From Hydractinia symbiolongicarpus (lineage: Eukaryota; Cnidaria; Hydrozoa; Anthoathecata; Hydractiniidae): a stretch of 64,000 nucleotides of DNA. The stretch spans positions 7,998,001 through 8,062,000 of the forward strand of contig NC_079878.1 of the NCBI RefSeq assembly GCF_029227915.1, in the 5' to 3' direction. The position numbers and the translations under genes are program-made. Under the pieces are notes generated by a model. That model ran no database searches. It saw nothing but the letters and a program-made list of their open reading frames with translations, and had not been told where the DNA came from. Shown piece after piece: positions 23,221 through 34,666 of the stretch. The stretch's first letter is position 1. Every line of letters starts with the position of its first letter.

Positions 23221-26200
23221 TTATCTTCTGAACGGTTCATTAAAAACACACAATGTTATATATTATTTTAATCAACATATCAAGATCTACATGAAAGAAG
23301 GAGGAGAAGGAGTTAAACAAATTTATAAAAAAGCGCATCATCTCCTTAATTTTTATCATAACTACATGATCGTTAGTTTCAAGCTCTAAGGAACAGAAGC
23401 GACAGGTTAACAAATTTCTGAATATGTTTCTGGACATGGATAAGCCATTGATGCCTACTAAAATCAGTTGCAAAAATCAGCATTTCACATATAATATTGA
23501 TTATCATAGGAAATCGATTAAGAAAATATAAATAGTACAAATCAACTTACACATGAGTGTCAGTATGTTTGAAAACTATTGCATTCTCCTTCTGAAAAAA
23601 GGGGACACGTTCTATGGAAATAATTTATGAATAAGGGACAAATTTGATATCAAACTATAATATCGATAAATTCCACTTTAATGTGTCATATCTCTACAAT
23701 TACAATTAGAGATATATTGATAAATTATCGCTAATTATTAGCTAAGGATATTTATTGCTAAATTCATCACTATCTTGCAAATTTATAGCTGCATATATTA
23801 TAATTATACAATGGTGGTGCAAGCTAAGAAAAAACACCTTTTTAACTAGCTATATTGCAGTATTTTGCTTTTATTTTGGAATGGACCTATGTATAATTCT
23901 CATTAGATGATTATTTCCTGGATAAAGGAAGCAAACAAAAGATACAAACAACCAAGAAAGTTTAGCTATTTAATTATACCTAAATTTTAAGATTTAGTCA
24001 ATGCCACATAATATACATGCAATACAATTCCAGCAGACAAATATAATATGCCTGTCCCCAATACAAAAGCAACCAGGTTTAAAGTTAATTTCCACTGAAA
24101 TATTACCAACAAGTGGGTAGTTCTTTCTTGATTTGAAAGGTTTTGTTATTAAAATCCTTATCCTGCAGTGAAATAAAAATTGTGAGGATTACATAGCGAT
24201 ATCTTGTTGTCAAAATTGTTTAAATAGAAAAATGTTTGAGTAGAATAAATAGCAATTTTAGAAAATTCAAAATAATTCAAAAACAAAGCATTTAGATCAA
24301 AATAAGAAATAAACACTTCTTGCTTTTGCAGAGCATTTTAGTGCATTTTTAATTGTTAGCAATAATTCTATAGAAAAACGCTCTTTTAAATATTAGTGTT
24401 ATGCTGTTGAAAATAATCCCAACTTAATAGTATAATGGAAGAAGAAATCACTCCTTTTCTAGTTCAGGTGACCATTTGCTCTAAAGAGTCCTAGAGTTAC
24501 ACAGTTGCATCCACAATAGATCACTTTTTTTGTAAAACAAGACTGTTACTTCATTAATTAAATTAAAAAGCGATGACCAAAAAAATAAATGAACATTTGT
24601 TTTAATTCCATATAATTAATTTTAATCCTTCACGAATCAAACAGCGTCAAAAAGGTATTAAATAAAACTGTAAAATTTTGATCTGTTTTAATTATATATA
24701 AAATAATAATAAAAATAAGAAGTTGCTGTCGTTTAACTTAAGTTTTAATTCGTGATCTCATGTTGTTGTATAATGATAGTTTGTACATTTAAAATTATTT
24801 ATACATATTTAATGAGGACCTAGAAGACTCTGTTATTAAGGTTGTTTCATTTTGGTGTACTAATCACAAAGTCTTGCTTTTTAGACAAGTTATATGCATT
24901 CAAACTTATTATACATGATATATATATATACAATCGAGCAACTTTATTTTATAAATTAAATTTTAAGGTTAAATGACAGCCTTTTATACAACTCTTATAA
25001 AAATAATGAAGTTTTTGAGTACATGTCAACAACAATAGATTTGTGAGCACTTGCTGGTAATTTTTTAGGCAGAATATCCAAGGTAAAAAGCTGGTAAAAA
25101 GATTCTTTCCCCATGAGTGCGATTTCAAAAAATATAAAAGTCAAGATGCTAAAAAAAGAACCAAAAACAATAATTAAAAAGTGATCATCTCCATTAGAAT
25201 TTGCCATATATGTATATATGAGATGGTAGTCTTAAAAAAAACAGTCTTTTAATACAGGTTACTTGGTCTGGAAGATACTTCCACACTTTTGCAGCATTAA
25301 ACAGAAATGCCTTTTTGCCAAGTTCTGTGTTGACAAAAGGACATGTGTGAGCCTGTTTATAGAAGTTCCTTTTGTTTGGTAACTTTGTCCATTTCTTACC
25401 AGAGGAAATTTTGTGTACTCAGGGGAAATGTATAAAATTCATGACTTTGAAAACTAACACAGCAGTCCTCGAAATCAGGTCAATAACCCATTGGAAATAA
25501 ATTGCCGACGACATAGCCGTTTGCAGCGGCAATCATTCGGCAATAATTTAGACGCGAGAGAGTTAAGCAAGCATCAACCTAAAAAACTAATTAACAATAG
25601 ACCGTCCGTTAAATATATAAAAATGGGGACTAATTTCACTTTCTCACCTTTTTTGTTTTTCTTAGGGAAAATGAAAAAAATTCAACAAATTAGAAAATGT
25701 TTCCACAGTAAAAATCCGCCATAATCTAGAATTGGTTGTTTAAAAAAATGTATCTCGTGTAAGTCTCCACAAAGATTGTTCCGTAAAGCGTGGAGGAGGG
25801 GGGCAAAATTCTATATAATGACAAATTTGCGGTTAACAGAGACGAAAACTAACACAGGGAAAATGGGCTTGCCGTTAAGGGGTGGGGCAGGGGGGGCGAG
25901 TCTAGCAGCCAATTTGCCCTTAACGGAGACAAAAACTGTTTGTCGAAGGCCCCTAAACGCCAAATCAATACATTTCAGTTTTCTCTATCTAGCTAGCTAG
26001 CTGGACAATTCTGTGGCTCAAATGGAAAAAATCTTTTTTGTCTCTCAAAGTTAGAGAGGCTAACCACATAAATATAACCCATCACTACTACAACAACTTA
26101 GCTAAAAAAACAGTTACTCTGTGCTTTGAGTTGTTATTGCTTTTTAATAGCTGGTGTAATTCGCACTCACATAGAAATTAAAAGATTTTTAGTCATAAAT

Positions 26201-27930
26201 AAACTTACATAACGTAGAAGTATGAAGTACTGACTGTTTTAACTAGTAGCTTGTCGTAATTTTGAAAAAAATTACGAAAACTTTAGGGACTCCACATGAA
26301 CAATCTTGTTTTCCACACCTCCATCTTGAATACATTCCATTACCCGCGGGTTGTTGTTTTTCTGAAAACACTTCCCGCGGATGATGACGTAAACACAGAC
26401 CGCCAGAGGAATGCGGACGGAAGAAAGGGAACTCGTGAAAATTTCAATTTCGCGAATGCTACATTATCAATGATTTAAAAAGTAAAGTGGCAAGAAATTC
26501 TAATCCCCTTTTTGTGCTGAATATGTTTATCATAACTTTGTTCTTTGGTTAAATTCTTATATAACAAAATTTGGCTATGTATATAACTGTGAATGAAAAT
26601 GTTAATTAAAGACACGCAAAAACTGTTAGATGCGATTTATCAAATTTCCCTCGTGTTGGGGCAAAAAAATGTTCATGATCAGTCATATTTAAAAAACCCA
26701 AGATGCCCTGGGTACGAAGTTGACAAATCTGGACTTTTAAGCTTGTAGCCTCGTCCCCTGGACTTGTTAGGTTTTTATATTTGGGCGGTCTGATGTCATC
26801 ACGCATCCGTACACAATGAATTTACTTTATTTTTTACGCCTACTGCATGCTTACATTTTTTTAACATTGTGAAAAAATTATTGTGAAAATTTGTAAAATT
26901 TGATAAACAGTTTTGAAGTTATAGCTAGCCTAAGTCCGTTTGCGAACAAATGACAAGTGAAAATTGACAAGTTCTCTGAGTGCGTATTTTTTTCATTGAC
27001 ACACGGTCTTCATAACTGCTTGTGGTAGGAGAATTTTTAAATCCAGCCGTCAGAAATTGTAACATATATAAGTATGGCCACATTTTCGTTAAATTGCGAC
27101 TCGCAGTTTTACATAAAACAACAATTAACGACGATTTTAACAAGATGTTCTCCTTCTTCGATTCTTTTTTAACACGGCTGATTTTACGCAAACCTCCATC
27201 AAGACAACGTAACGTGCGATAAACAAACCTTGATATTTAAAAAACGTTAATCCTAATTTATGCTACCAAGCAACACAATTTTAAGTGCCTGACAAAGATC
27301 ACTATATTTAGACCAAACTCTAATAAAATTTAACAATGAAAAAACAACAGTAAGAATCAAGTTATAATGCATCCTCTTTCCCAGTATATATTTCCTTCTC
27401 TGTATCTAACAGGCAAAAGTAATTGGGAACGAGTGTGGTTACACGGCAATAAGTAAATGTATGATGTTAGTTCAAATTACCTGCTCATGGAAAGGTAATC
27501 CCTCGTTTTCAATCTTCGTCATATCAAAAATTAAGAAACACTGGGGATAAGGGTGGAAAAGGTCCAAACTAAAAATTTAATTCGCCAAAATATCGATCGC
27601 AGCGCCGAGGGTTAGGGTTAAATCCCCACACTTCTGCTAGATAATAATTTCTTTGAACAAAGTATATTTCAATGTCTAAAAGAAGCTGTTGTAGAAAGAC
27701 AAACAAAGAGTGTGGAGGTGTTTTTAAAGTAAATCTTTTCTTATGTCCCCTAGATCTCGCGTTGCGATCCCTGCAGAAAAAAAAAAAACGCAGGAAACTG
27801 CAGATGTTCTTTCCCCTATATTTTTCTTTTTCTTATTTTTGTATTTGGCGTAATAGAGATGTGAGAAAACTCAAGAATCTAGGATATGTTCATTCTGTCG
27901 ACCAGAGTGTTTTTACTTTGAAAATCATTC
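23221..27930. other. AT-rich intergenic stretch with minor repeats
   Basis: I found no gene. A phrase like AATTTGC-TTAACGGAGACAAAAACT occurs twice (about 25825 and 25911) in a small G-rich patch. The frame at 25207-24995 (minus) starts with a hydrophobic segment but has no splice or domain support. Confidence 0.4.
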
Positions 27931-27938
27931 TCAAATAC

Positions 27939-28060
27939 AACCTCGTTCCCAGGGCTTTTTGTCTCTCATCGGCGCTGCGCTTATTGATAGGTCTGACGAA
28001 AAAGTGTTCGTCTCGCCGTCCGATATGCAAAAAGAGACAACATGTTCTGAGATCGAGGTT
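27939..28060 (+). repeat. Dispersed repeat beginning ACCTCGTTCCCAGG
   Basis: It starts with ACAACCTCGTTCCCAGGGCTT and continues with GCGCTGCGCTTATTGATAG. The same two blocks in the same order occur in reverse orientation at 58240-58348. The terminal block alone recurs at several other places in the window. It is probably one end of a nonautonomous DNA element family. Confidence 0.65.
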
Positions 28061-28844
28061 GTCTCTAATATTGCACCGGTTTATCCGGACAATTTGAGAG
28101 AATATCCTCAAATTTAAAATACATGAGCATTGCTTCCTGCGAATCTCTTGTATCGCAGGGTGTATTGGGGTGGTTCAAATGATCCCGCCCCTTTATTATT
28201 TAGATTATATAGCTGTGTTACGCGGCCACACAAAATTCGTACGGGGTCGGGTGGTAGTGGTAATAAGTGGACTGCATTTAATATCGTGAAAATAGAGTTT
28301 TCTTTTTTTTTTGATTAGAAGCATTACATATTTGCTTACTAAAACAATTTTCACAGAAAATTAGATTACAAAATGTATTCGTTAAATTTCTTGAACCTTA
28401 AATCTCCTAAAAAGATCTCGGGATTGGGACCAACCAAATACTTGTTTTAATACACGTCCATCTATAAGAAACATATTTTTGGAGTTCAACAGAGATGTTT
28501 TTAACTTTAAAAAAGAAATTTTGAACATTTATAGAGTTATACCTATAAATTATTATTCATTACTTGATCTCTGTATATCTGTAAATTTGCTTATTCAATT
28601 TTCTCAATATTTTTCGAGGTAGCAGTCGACAGTACCTATAATCTCAGCCTCAAGTTAATAATAATCTTAGCTTCAAGTTAAATTTGAATAATCTAAAGTG
28701 AAAAAAAAACATTGTATTTTTTATCAAAAACGCGTGGATGCTGCAATGAATTATAGCATATCTGGAAAAAGTTCCGTGGAGAATGTTTTCGTCACCCGAC
28801 GAAAATTAGAGAAAAGTAGCGACACTTTTCTTCTAAGAATTTTT

Positions 28845-29271
28845 TTACCCAAATATGAATAAGCTAGAGATCGAACTTCTTTTAATTCTTAATTCGAAGA
28901 CTCTCTCCCCCCTCCCAAAGATGATCAGGAACGCAAGTATCCCTGCTATCATCCCTACTCCAGTAGTTCTCCTGTTAGTGTTTTCATCTTGAAGACGGAA
29001 TCTTTTCTGAATCTCCTTCCTGCACAATAAGACAGCTGTTTGTATTACTTGCGTTACCTTTAGATGGCAGTTTGAGATCTTCACTATTCGCAGGAATGTT
29101 CGTTACCTCTGTTCTGTTTTCAGCAAAAGAATCATTATTGTTGCCACCAGTGCTAACCAAACATAGCTTATTTCTGAAAAAGCATGTACAGTTATCTTCC
29201 TGTGTGCAATGAATGAAAAATATTAAAATGGCCAAACGAAATATTTTCAAGCAGCCAAAAAATAACGCCAT
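28845..29271 (-). CDS. Candidate small single-pass membrane glycoprotein (two exons)
   Basis: I do not recognise the family. The frame from ATG 29271 begins with a signal-peptide-like segment (LAILIFFIHC), then a short ectodomain with C-T-C and a later Cys, and N-x-S/T sites (NDS, NRT). Unspliced it ends soon after. Splicing 29107 to 29006 (100-nt intron, donor GTAACG, acceptor TTCAG) keeps phase and adds TTGVGMIAGILAFLIIFG, a convincing transmembrane helix, and a basic tail, for about 108 residues. The acceptor is pyrimidine-poor. An alternative acceptor at GTGCAG keeps the short frame and would give a product without the membrane helix. This could be a lineage-specific receptor or ligand, or a chance frame. 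Confidence 0.35.
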
Positions 29272-29754
29272 TTTTCTATGATCAACCTACTGTGACATGT
29301 TCTTACTGTCTTATCTTGCAAATAAAATTTCTCTCCATCTTTCAGCAGGTTTAGTTATTTCATAAATATAAAATTTGTTTTTTTAAGGTTGTTTTCAACA
29401 TGACGCTTTGGATGACGGTAAGTCATAACCCAAGTCATAAAATATAATATTTCTTTATGTAAAAAAAAAACATTTATTATTTAAATGGATTTTATAAAAT
29501 AAAAAGAAAAAAGAAAAATACCATAATTTACTTTTAGTAAATACGCATACTTTCTGCTGTTTCATAGCAGAGAATCTCGGAGATATATTTTAATCCCCAG
29601 ATTCCCAATTGTGTACACACGAATTTTATATGCGCGTATATTCTAGTTGATGTCAGTTCAGTGGTGTATTTTCTCACAACTTAAAATGAATTTTATTTTA
29701 CACATAACTTAATGTTTCAGCTTATGGAAGAGTGACTTTGTAGTTTTTATAGAG

Positions 29755-30240
29755 ATGGGTCCTGCTAATTGTGCTGTTGTTGGGTTTAGGAATAACACAA
29801 AGAAATTGGAAAAGTGGAGAAAAAGTATTTGCACAGAGCATAATAGCCAGCCTCAAGTTAAAGGAACTTGTGCCTCCTGTCAACCACCACCATATCGCCT
29901 GTTTTGTTTTCCCGGTACCAATCGTTATTTAGATAATTGTTTGGAATGGGTACGGAAAAAGAAAAAGACATTTAATCTTCATAGAATCCACATCCAAGTG
30001 ACAGGGTTCGTAGTGAGCATTTTGGGGATGCAGAACCAACCTGTAGTAATCCGTATCCACCATTAAAAATTGGCTTGGGTATGATTTTAAAGATCCTGTT
30101 CCTCGAAGAGAACTCCTTTTTAACAGCAGTACCAGCCACGTCCTAAAAGGCCAAAAGCGTACCTTGTCACCTGGCATATCTGATCAGTTAAGTCAGGGAG
30201 ACCAGCAATATTGCAGACAAGAAAGGACAGAGCCATGTCT
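29755..30240 (+). pseudogene. THAP-like zinc finger protein fragment, broken
   Basis: The 5' part reads MGPANCAVVGFRNNT and later PPYRLFCFPG and a W-V-R block, the arrangement of THAP-type C2CH zinc fingers found in many cnidarian and transposon-derived genes. The second expected Cys is replaced by Phe (GFRNN). The downstream part continues in another frame as PSDRVRSEHFGDAEPTC, where the expected Cys of C-x2-H is Arg, followed by DFKDPVPRREL. A frameshift plus two lost zinc ligands make this a decayed copy. THAP domains bind DNA and occur in P-element-type transposases, so this is likely a mobile-element relic. Confidence 0.65.
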
Positions 30241-30299
30241 TGCTTGTATTGACAAGCAGGAAGTTAATAATTACCTGGGTAAAGGACTTTTAGCTATGT

Positions 30300-30634
30300 C
30301 TCTTAAACTAACAATGGTCTCGGGGTTCGGTAATTTGCTAGTAACAATCCACGCATGAAATCTTTTTCTGGTTTCGGAACAGCCGTTGAAAGAGTGCTGT
30401 TTGGAACAACCTTTTCAAGTGCATCAGCTACATCGCAAAACTCTAAAGGTTTAAATGACACATCCAAGGGATTATAGTCCTTCTTCGCCGTACTTGAAAG
30501 ACCTTTCGATTATTTACGTATTTTCTCCCGCTAACCTTCGGACCTCTCAACCTCAAATACTTCTTTAATTGGTCTACCTTCATCTTCTCTTTCATTTCAA
30601 ACTCCATAGTTATCTGCACCAAATCCGTCCTCAA
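30300..30634 (-). pseudogene. SAP-domain protein fragment, broken
   Basis: The minus-strand frame from 30634 contains KVDQLKKYLRLRGPKVSGRK, which fits the SAP DNA-binding helix-turn-helix. The expected continuation is lost by a frameshift. Farther along, another frame reads KDYNPLDVSFKPLEF and then GLLLANYRTPRPLLV before a stop. It converges with the THAP-like fragment. The two may belong to one old mobile element or host gene family with SAP at the N-terminus. No intact product is possible as it stands. Confidence 0.5.
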
Positions 30635-31405
30635 AAAATCTCCAATTACAACTTTCTTTTCTTCTTCCTTCTTGTAAAACTAACTTCGGTTAGTTTTGTT
30701 TACCCTAAACTCGTCCCAGCTTCTTTTATTAACGCGGTCTCTTATTATATGGAATTGGTGTATTCTTTCTTGCAAACATTTTCACAAATTCAATTTAGGG
30801 TAGCGTGAATTCTTTACAACTAAATTTCGTTTTGATATAGTAAAAAAAATCTCATCCTGTCACAAAATGACTTCAAGGGGAATCATTTTCCTGTGGCGCT
30901 CTATCGTCGCCCTGCGTTACTGCCCTGTGTTGCTGCATTTTACTGCCAAGGGATTACTTTTGTGTACGAAAGTGTACAAAGGAGTGAATTTGGTTTACTT
31001 ATTTATTTAAACCATTGTTTTCTTGTTCTAGCATAATTCATTTCAGTATCAGCTGCATATCATTTTACTGTTGATTCTCCCCCGTTGTTGTTGTTTTAAT
31101 ACGGTTTATAAGGACTTATCTTAAATATCTTTTTTAAAGATTCTTTTTCTTATCAGCGATGGAGACCATGTGTCTTAACGGAAATTGACCAGTTTTTATT
31201 CCAAACACATTTTTTTAACACAATAGTAACATAATTTAAAAAAAGTAAAACGCATCTACTATCTTAAAACATCAAGGAAGGAGAGACTTTTTTTCAAACG
31301 CAGATGTTTTTTTGAGATATTTTTTACTCTGATTGCTTCAGCTTGCTTGAACTTCAGGACATTTCAATTTTTAAAAGAAGAATTATTTTGACCTTTGTCT
31401 GAACG

Positions 31406-31411
31406 ATGTGA
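31406..31411 (+). promoter_or_regulatory. Minimal start-stop uORF (ATGTGA) upstream of the Kv channel ATG
   Basis: An ATG followed immediately by TGA ends four bases before the Kv ATG at 31416 and is in a different frame. If it lies in the mRNA leader it could make ribosomes pause and lower or regulate channel translation. The transcription start is unknown. Confidence 0.4.
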
Positions 31412-31415
31412 AATC

Positions 31416-34400
31416 ATGAACAGATTACACTCGAGAGTTAGTTCCTTGCAACCAAGAGGTACACACATACAGAACACTCAAAAAAGGATCCATTTAAACG
31501 TGGGAGGAGAGAAGCATTCCCCTTATGTCAGCACATTAAAGAATGTTCCAGATTCACCACTAGCCTGGATAATAAGTGAAGATTGTAAAGGAAATTTAGA
31601 CTATGATCCAACAACGGATGTTTATTTCTTCGACAGACATCCAGGAGTTTTTTCACAAGTTTTGAACTATTTTCAAACTGGAAAACTGCATTGTCCGCGA
31701 GATGTTTGTGGACCAATGTTTCAAGCAGAGTTGCATTTTTGGGGAATCGATGAAACACAGATGGAAGGTAATCCTCATACTCTACAAGACACACTGTGAA
31801 CGTTTTTTACTATGAAAACGATTACAAAATAGCTTGTTGGGAAAAAGGGGTCGAATTTCAGTTAAACAGAACAATTGGTCAACTGTCTATATTGATCAAT
31901 TTACCCTGACTAAATTTTATAGTGGAACATAAATGGTATCAGGGCCTCTGAAGTGAATACAGAGTAATTAACACTTTTTAATGCACTATTCCTAAAAGTC
32001 TCTGCCATATATCACATCTGAAAAACTGATAAGATGCCTTCTGAAAAGGATTATTATCTAAGTGTATGTAAAAAAAAAAAGAAAAAATGTTGATTGTAAT
32101 AAAAAATTTTAACTAGTAGACATATTTTTCGTTCGAAGGATAAATTATTTACACGTTCCTAAGCTTGCTGTAACCTTTTAAAACTTTTTCAAAAGCTCGT
32201 CGAAATATTTTTAGCATGCTGTTGGCCAAATTACACAAAACATCGGGAAATCCAAGAAAATTTAAAACTTTTTCGGATCACACGATCAAACAGTATTACC
32301 CATCCAGAAGAACCAGCAGAAAAGAAAAAGAACAGTGATATAGTATCGGTAAAAAATAAATGGAATCGATATCAGAGAATTATCTGGGAAGCATTAGATG
32401 AACCCCATTCTTCAAAAGGTGGAAAGGTATAGAATAATTCACTTTCCTATTATTTGAAAAATTCGAGAAAGTTTTCTATTTGTATTAGAATCTAAATTTT
32501 CTAGCTCGTTTACTACTCTGGCTGGCAATCATCTATACCGACTTAAAGTCATCTGTCACAGCATAGTCAAAATGGTAGCCTCCAGTTCCATCCTAAAACT
32601 TAAAAAAACCCTAAACTGATGCATTACCTTCCCGTCTGTGTTAAATTTCTACGTCTTTCAAATAATTTAGACTACATTGAACGTGACAACTAATTTATCC
32701 GTTTTAAAAGCTAAATCGCATTTACTATCCACTAATAAACTATTTCTTTCAAGAGCCGTGTTAATTTGTGGTGTACAGGATACTTACTAAATAGCTAGTC
32801 ATTAACCCTTCGTGCACCCGTAACACAAAATAGCAAGCTGACTGACAAGCAGCATGTAGCTGTGGCAAAACCCCGATCACAGGGGCGCTAGCATTATTGA
32901 TATGGAGATGTATTTTATCCGCATGGTATAGCGATTGGGCGGAGGAACTGTGAAAGGTTTGTTGTTTGTGTGATCTAACGTAACAGGAGGCTACAGATGT
33001 TTTACGTGCAGAATGAGACAGGTTGTTAAGAGCCAGTGCCCAGTTGAGTAGTTTTTTATTTAAAAATACCTACATAAAAGTAGTAACCTCGTTTCCAGGA
33101 ATGAGAATGCAAAAGAATCTATTCTCCTTTCCAAAGCTCCTAAAAAAAATTCTTAAAGAATATTGGGCACGAAAATGCTAAAAAACAATTTTTTTTAGAT
33201 TTTTGCGTATATATCAATTGGCTTTATCGTTTTGTCAATTGTCACTTATTCTATGATGACTGTTGACGCCATATTTCCTTCATGCACAATACAAGATCTA
33301 TACAATGAGACAGCTACGGACAACAGCACACAAAATGGTAGGATGATATCACTCTCTGTATTTTTCTCATAAAAATTTGTTGTGAAGTTTCATGCGGGCG
33401 GGAATGGAGTAGCTTTCCTCCTCTTGTCTGGGATAAATCCTTAAACATTTGAGCTAGCAAAACATATTTCTTAATTAAAGTGGATCTATCCAATGAAAGT
33501 GCGACAGGAAGTAGGCTTCAACCAAAATATTGCTAAAGAAATTCCTAATATAATAAGGTCGTTCCATTATAGCAACTTCTTCAAAATGCATCACAGTTTA
33601 TAACCATCCATTAACAGTAGTGGGATTTTTTGAGATTGTGTTGACAATTTGGTTCACTATGGAAATTGTCATCAGATTCATGTTTTGTCCTTACAAACAA
33701 ACTTTCATGAAACAACCTTCAAACTGGGTAGATCTGATGGCTGTTATTCCAGTTTATTTGCTGATATTTTCAAGTCGAACCGAGTTGATTATGATCTTAA
33801 ACATGGTTCGATATGTTCGCATCTTTCGATTTTTTATGTTGCTTTATGATCTGCACATACTTGGAAAGACCTTACAAGCAAGTATGAACCAGCTTTTCAT
33901 TTTGTTCCTAATCCTCTGCGTTCCAGCTGTTATATTTTCAAGTATTGTGTATTATACGGAGTATTATTTTGGTGGAGAAAAAAGCAAAATAGATTTTAAA
34001 GACATACCCACGTCCATTTGGTGGAGTGTGATAACCATGACAACTGTTGGATATGGCAGAGTCACACCAGAATCAACACCCGGTCGAATATTTGGAGCTC
34101 TCGCAGCTTTGATCGGCATACTCATTTTGTCAATGACAACGTCAGTGATTGGATCTAGCTTCCAGCAGTATTACAACGTTGCAAGAACACAAATGAAAAT
34201 TCCCGCCAAAAGTCGATCCATGGTGCTTTTAAACAACAAACACACACTCTTGGGTTTAATACGCCAAAATGACAAACCTGCTAGCATCCAATCAGATGAT
34301 TCAAAAGATAGTGGTTACGGTCGCTCACCAATACCTCCGTCCTTAGATACAGAGCATTCGAACACCCCTCCAGCTCCTCGCGAACGTAATGTTATAATCA

Positions 34401-34450
34401 AAATAAACCAGGAAGACAATGATTCCCAGCATCCAAGTGTGCTCATATGA
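31416..34450 (+). CDS. Shaw (Kv3)-type voltage-gated potassium channel alpha subunit, probably modulatory
   Basis: Exons 31416-31767, 32215-32426, 33199-33337 and 33621-34450 join in phase (1533 nt, 510 residues). The T1 tetramerisation domain (about 24-122) has the non-Shaker zinc motif H92-x5-C98-x20-C119-C120, and the sequence around [11 protein letters not shown] and FWGIDET is Shaw-like. S1 is in exon 3 ([13 protein letters not shown]). S2 keeps the acidic and aromatic residues E239, F246, E249; S3 has D272. S4 reads [16 protein letters not shown], so only R298, R301 and R304 remain; the expected first Arg is N295 and the fifth-position Lys is M307. The pore has TMTTVGYG but then R381 instead of the usual Asp. 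In S6 the PxP hinge is replaced by T407-T408-S409. Such changes are typical of silent Kv subunits that assemble with and modulate others. The acidic or serine-rich tail ends in SVLI. The ATG at 31416 is the first in frame; the frame extends upstream only without ATG. Confidence 0.9.
33615..33620 (+). other. Tandem splice acceptor CAGTAG at Kv exon 4
   Basis: Both AGs keep the frame. The proximal one would add one codon (GTA plus GTG), the distal one gives GTG GGA. This is a NAGNAG-type site just before S2 that could yield isoforms differing by one Val. Confidence 0.55.
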
Positions 34451-34660
34451 TACGGTTCAAAAATATCTTCTTGAATCTGAAGAAATTTATCGGCGCGAGG
34501 CTGAACAGATGTTACTGGTGAGAATAGCTCCCATAAATGCTGGGACATTCTGGTAATGCTGTTTATCTTAGTAACCTGGATTGGTTGCATTTCAAAAATC
34601 AACAAATTCCGAATTTTTCACGCAATTAGAGACCAAATTTGTGATTTATAATTATATCTA

Positions 34661-34666
34661 AATAAA
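34661..34666 (+). terminator. Candidate polyadenylation signal of the Kv gene
   Basis: AATAAA about 210 nt after the Kv stop codon, immediately before a copy of the CCTCGTTTCCAGG repeat motif. It is canonical, but such hexamers are common in AT-rich DNA. Confidence 0.35.

Noticed and set aside
24995-25207. 70-codon frame with a hydrophobic segment as a membrane protein
   Set aside because: AT-rich DNA readily yields Phe/Ile/Leu-rich frames; no other support.
27608-27625. GGGTTAGGGTTAAA, telomere-like repeats
   Set aside because: Only two TTAGGG-type units, too short to call an interstitial telomere.
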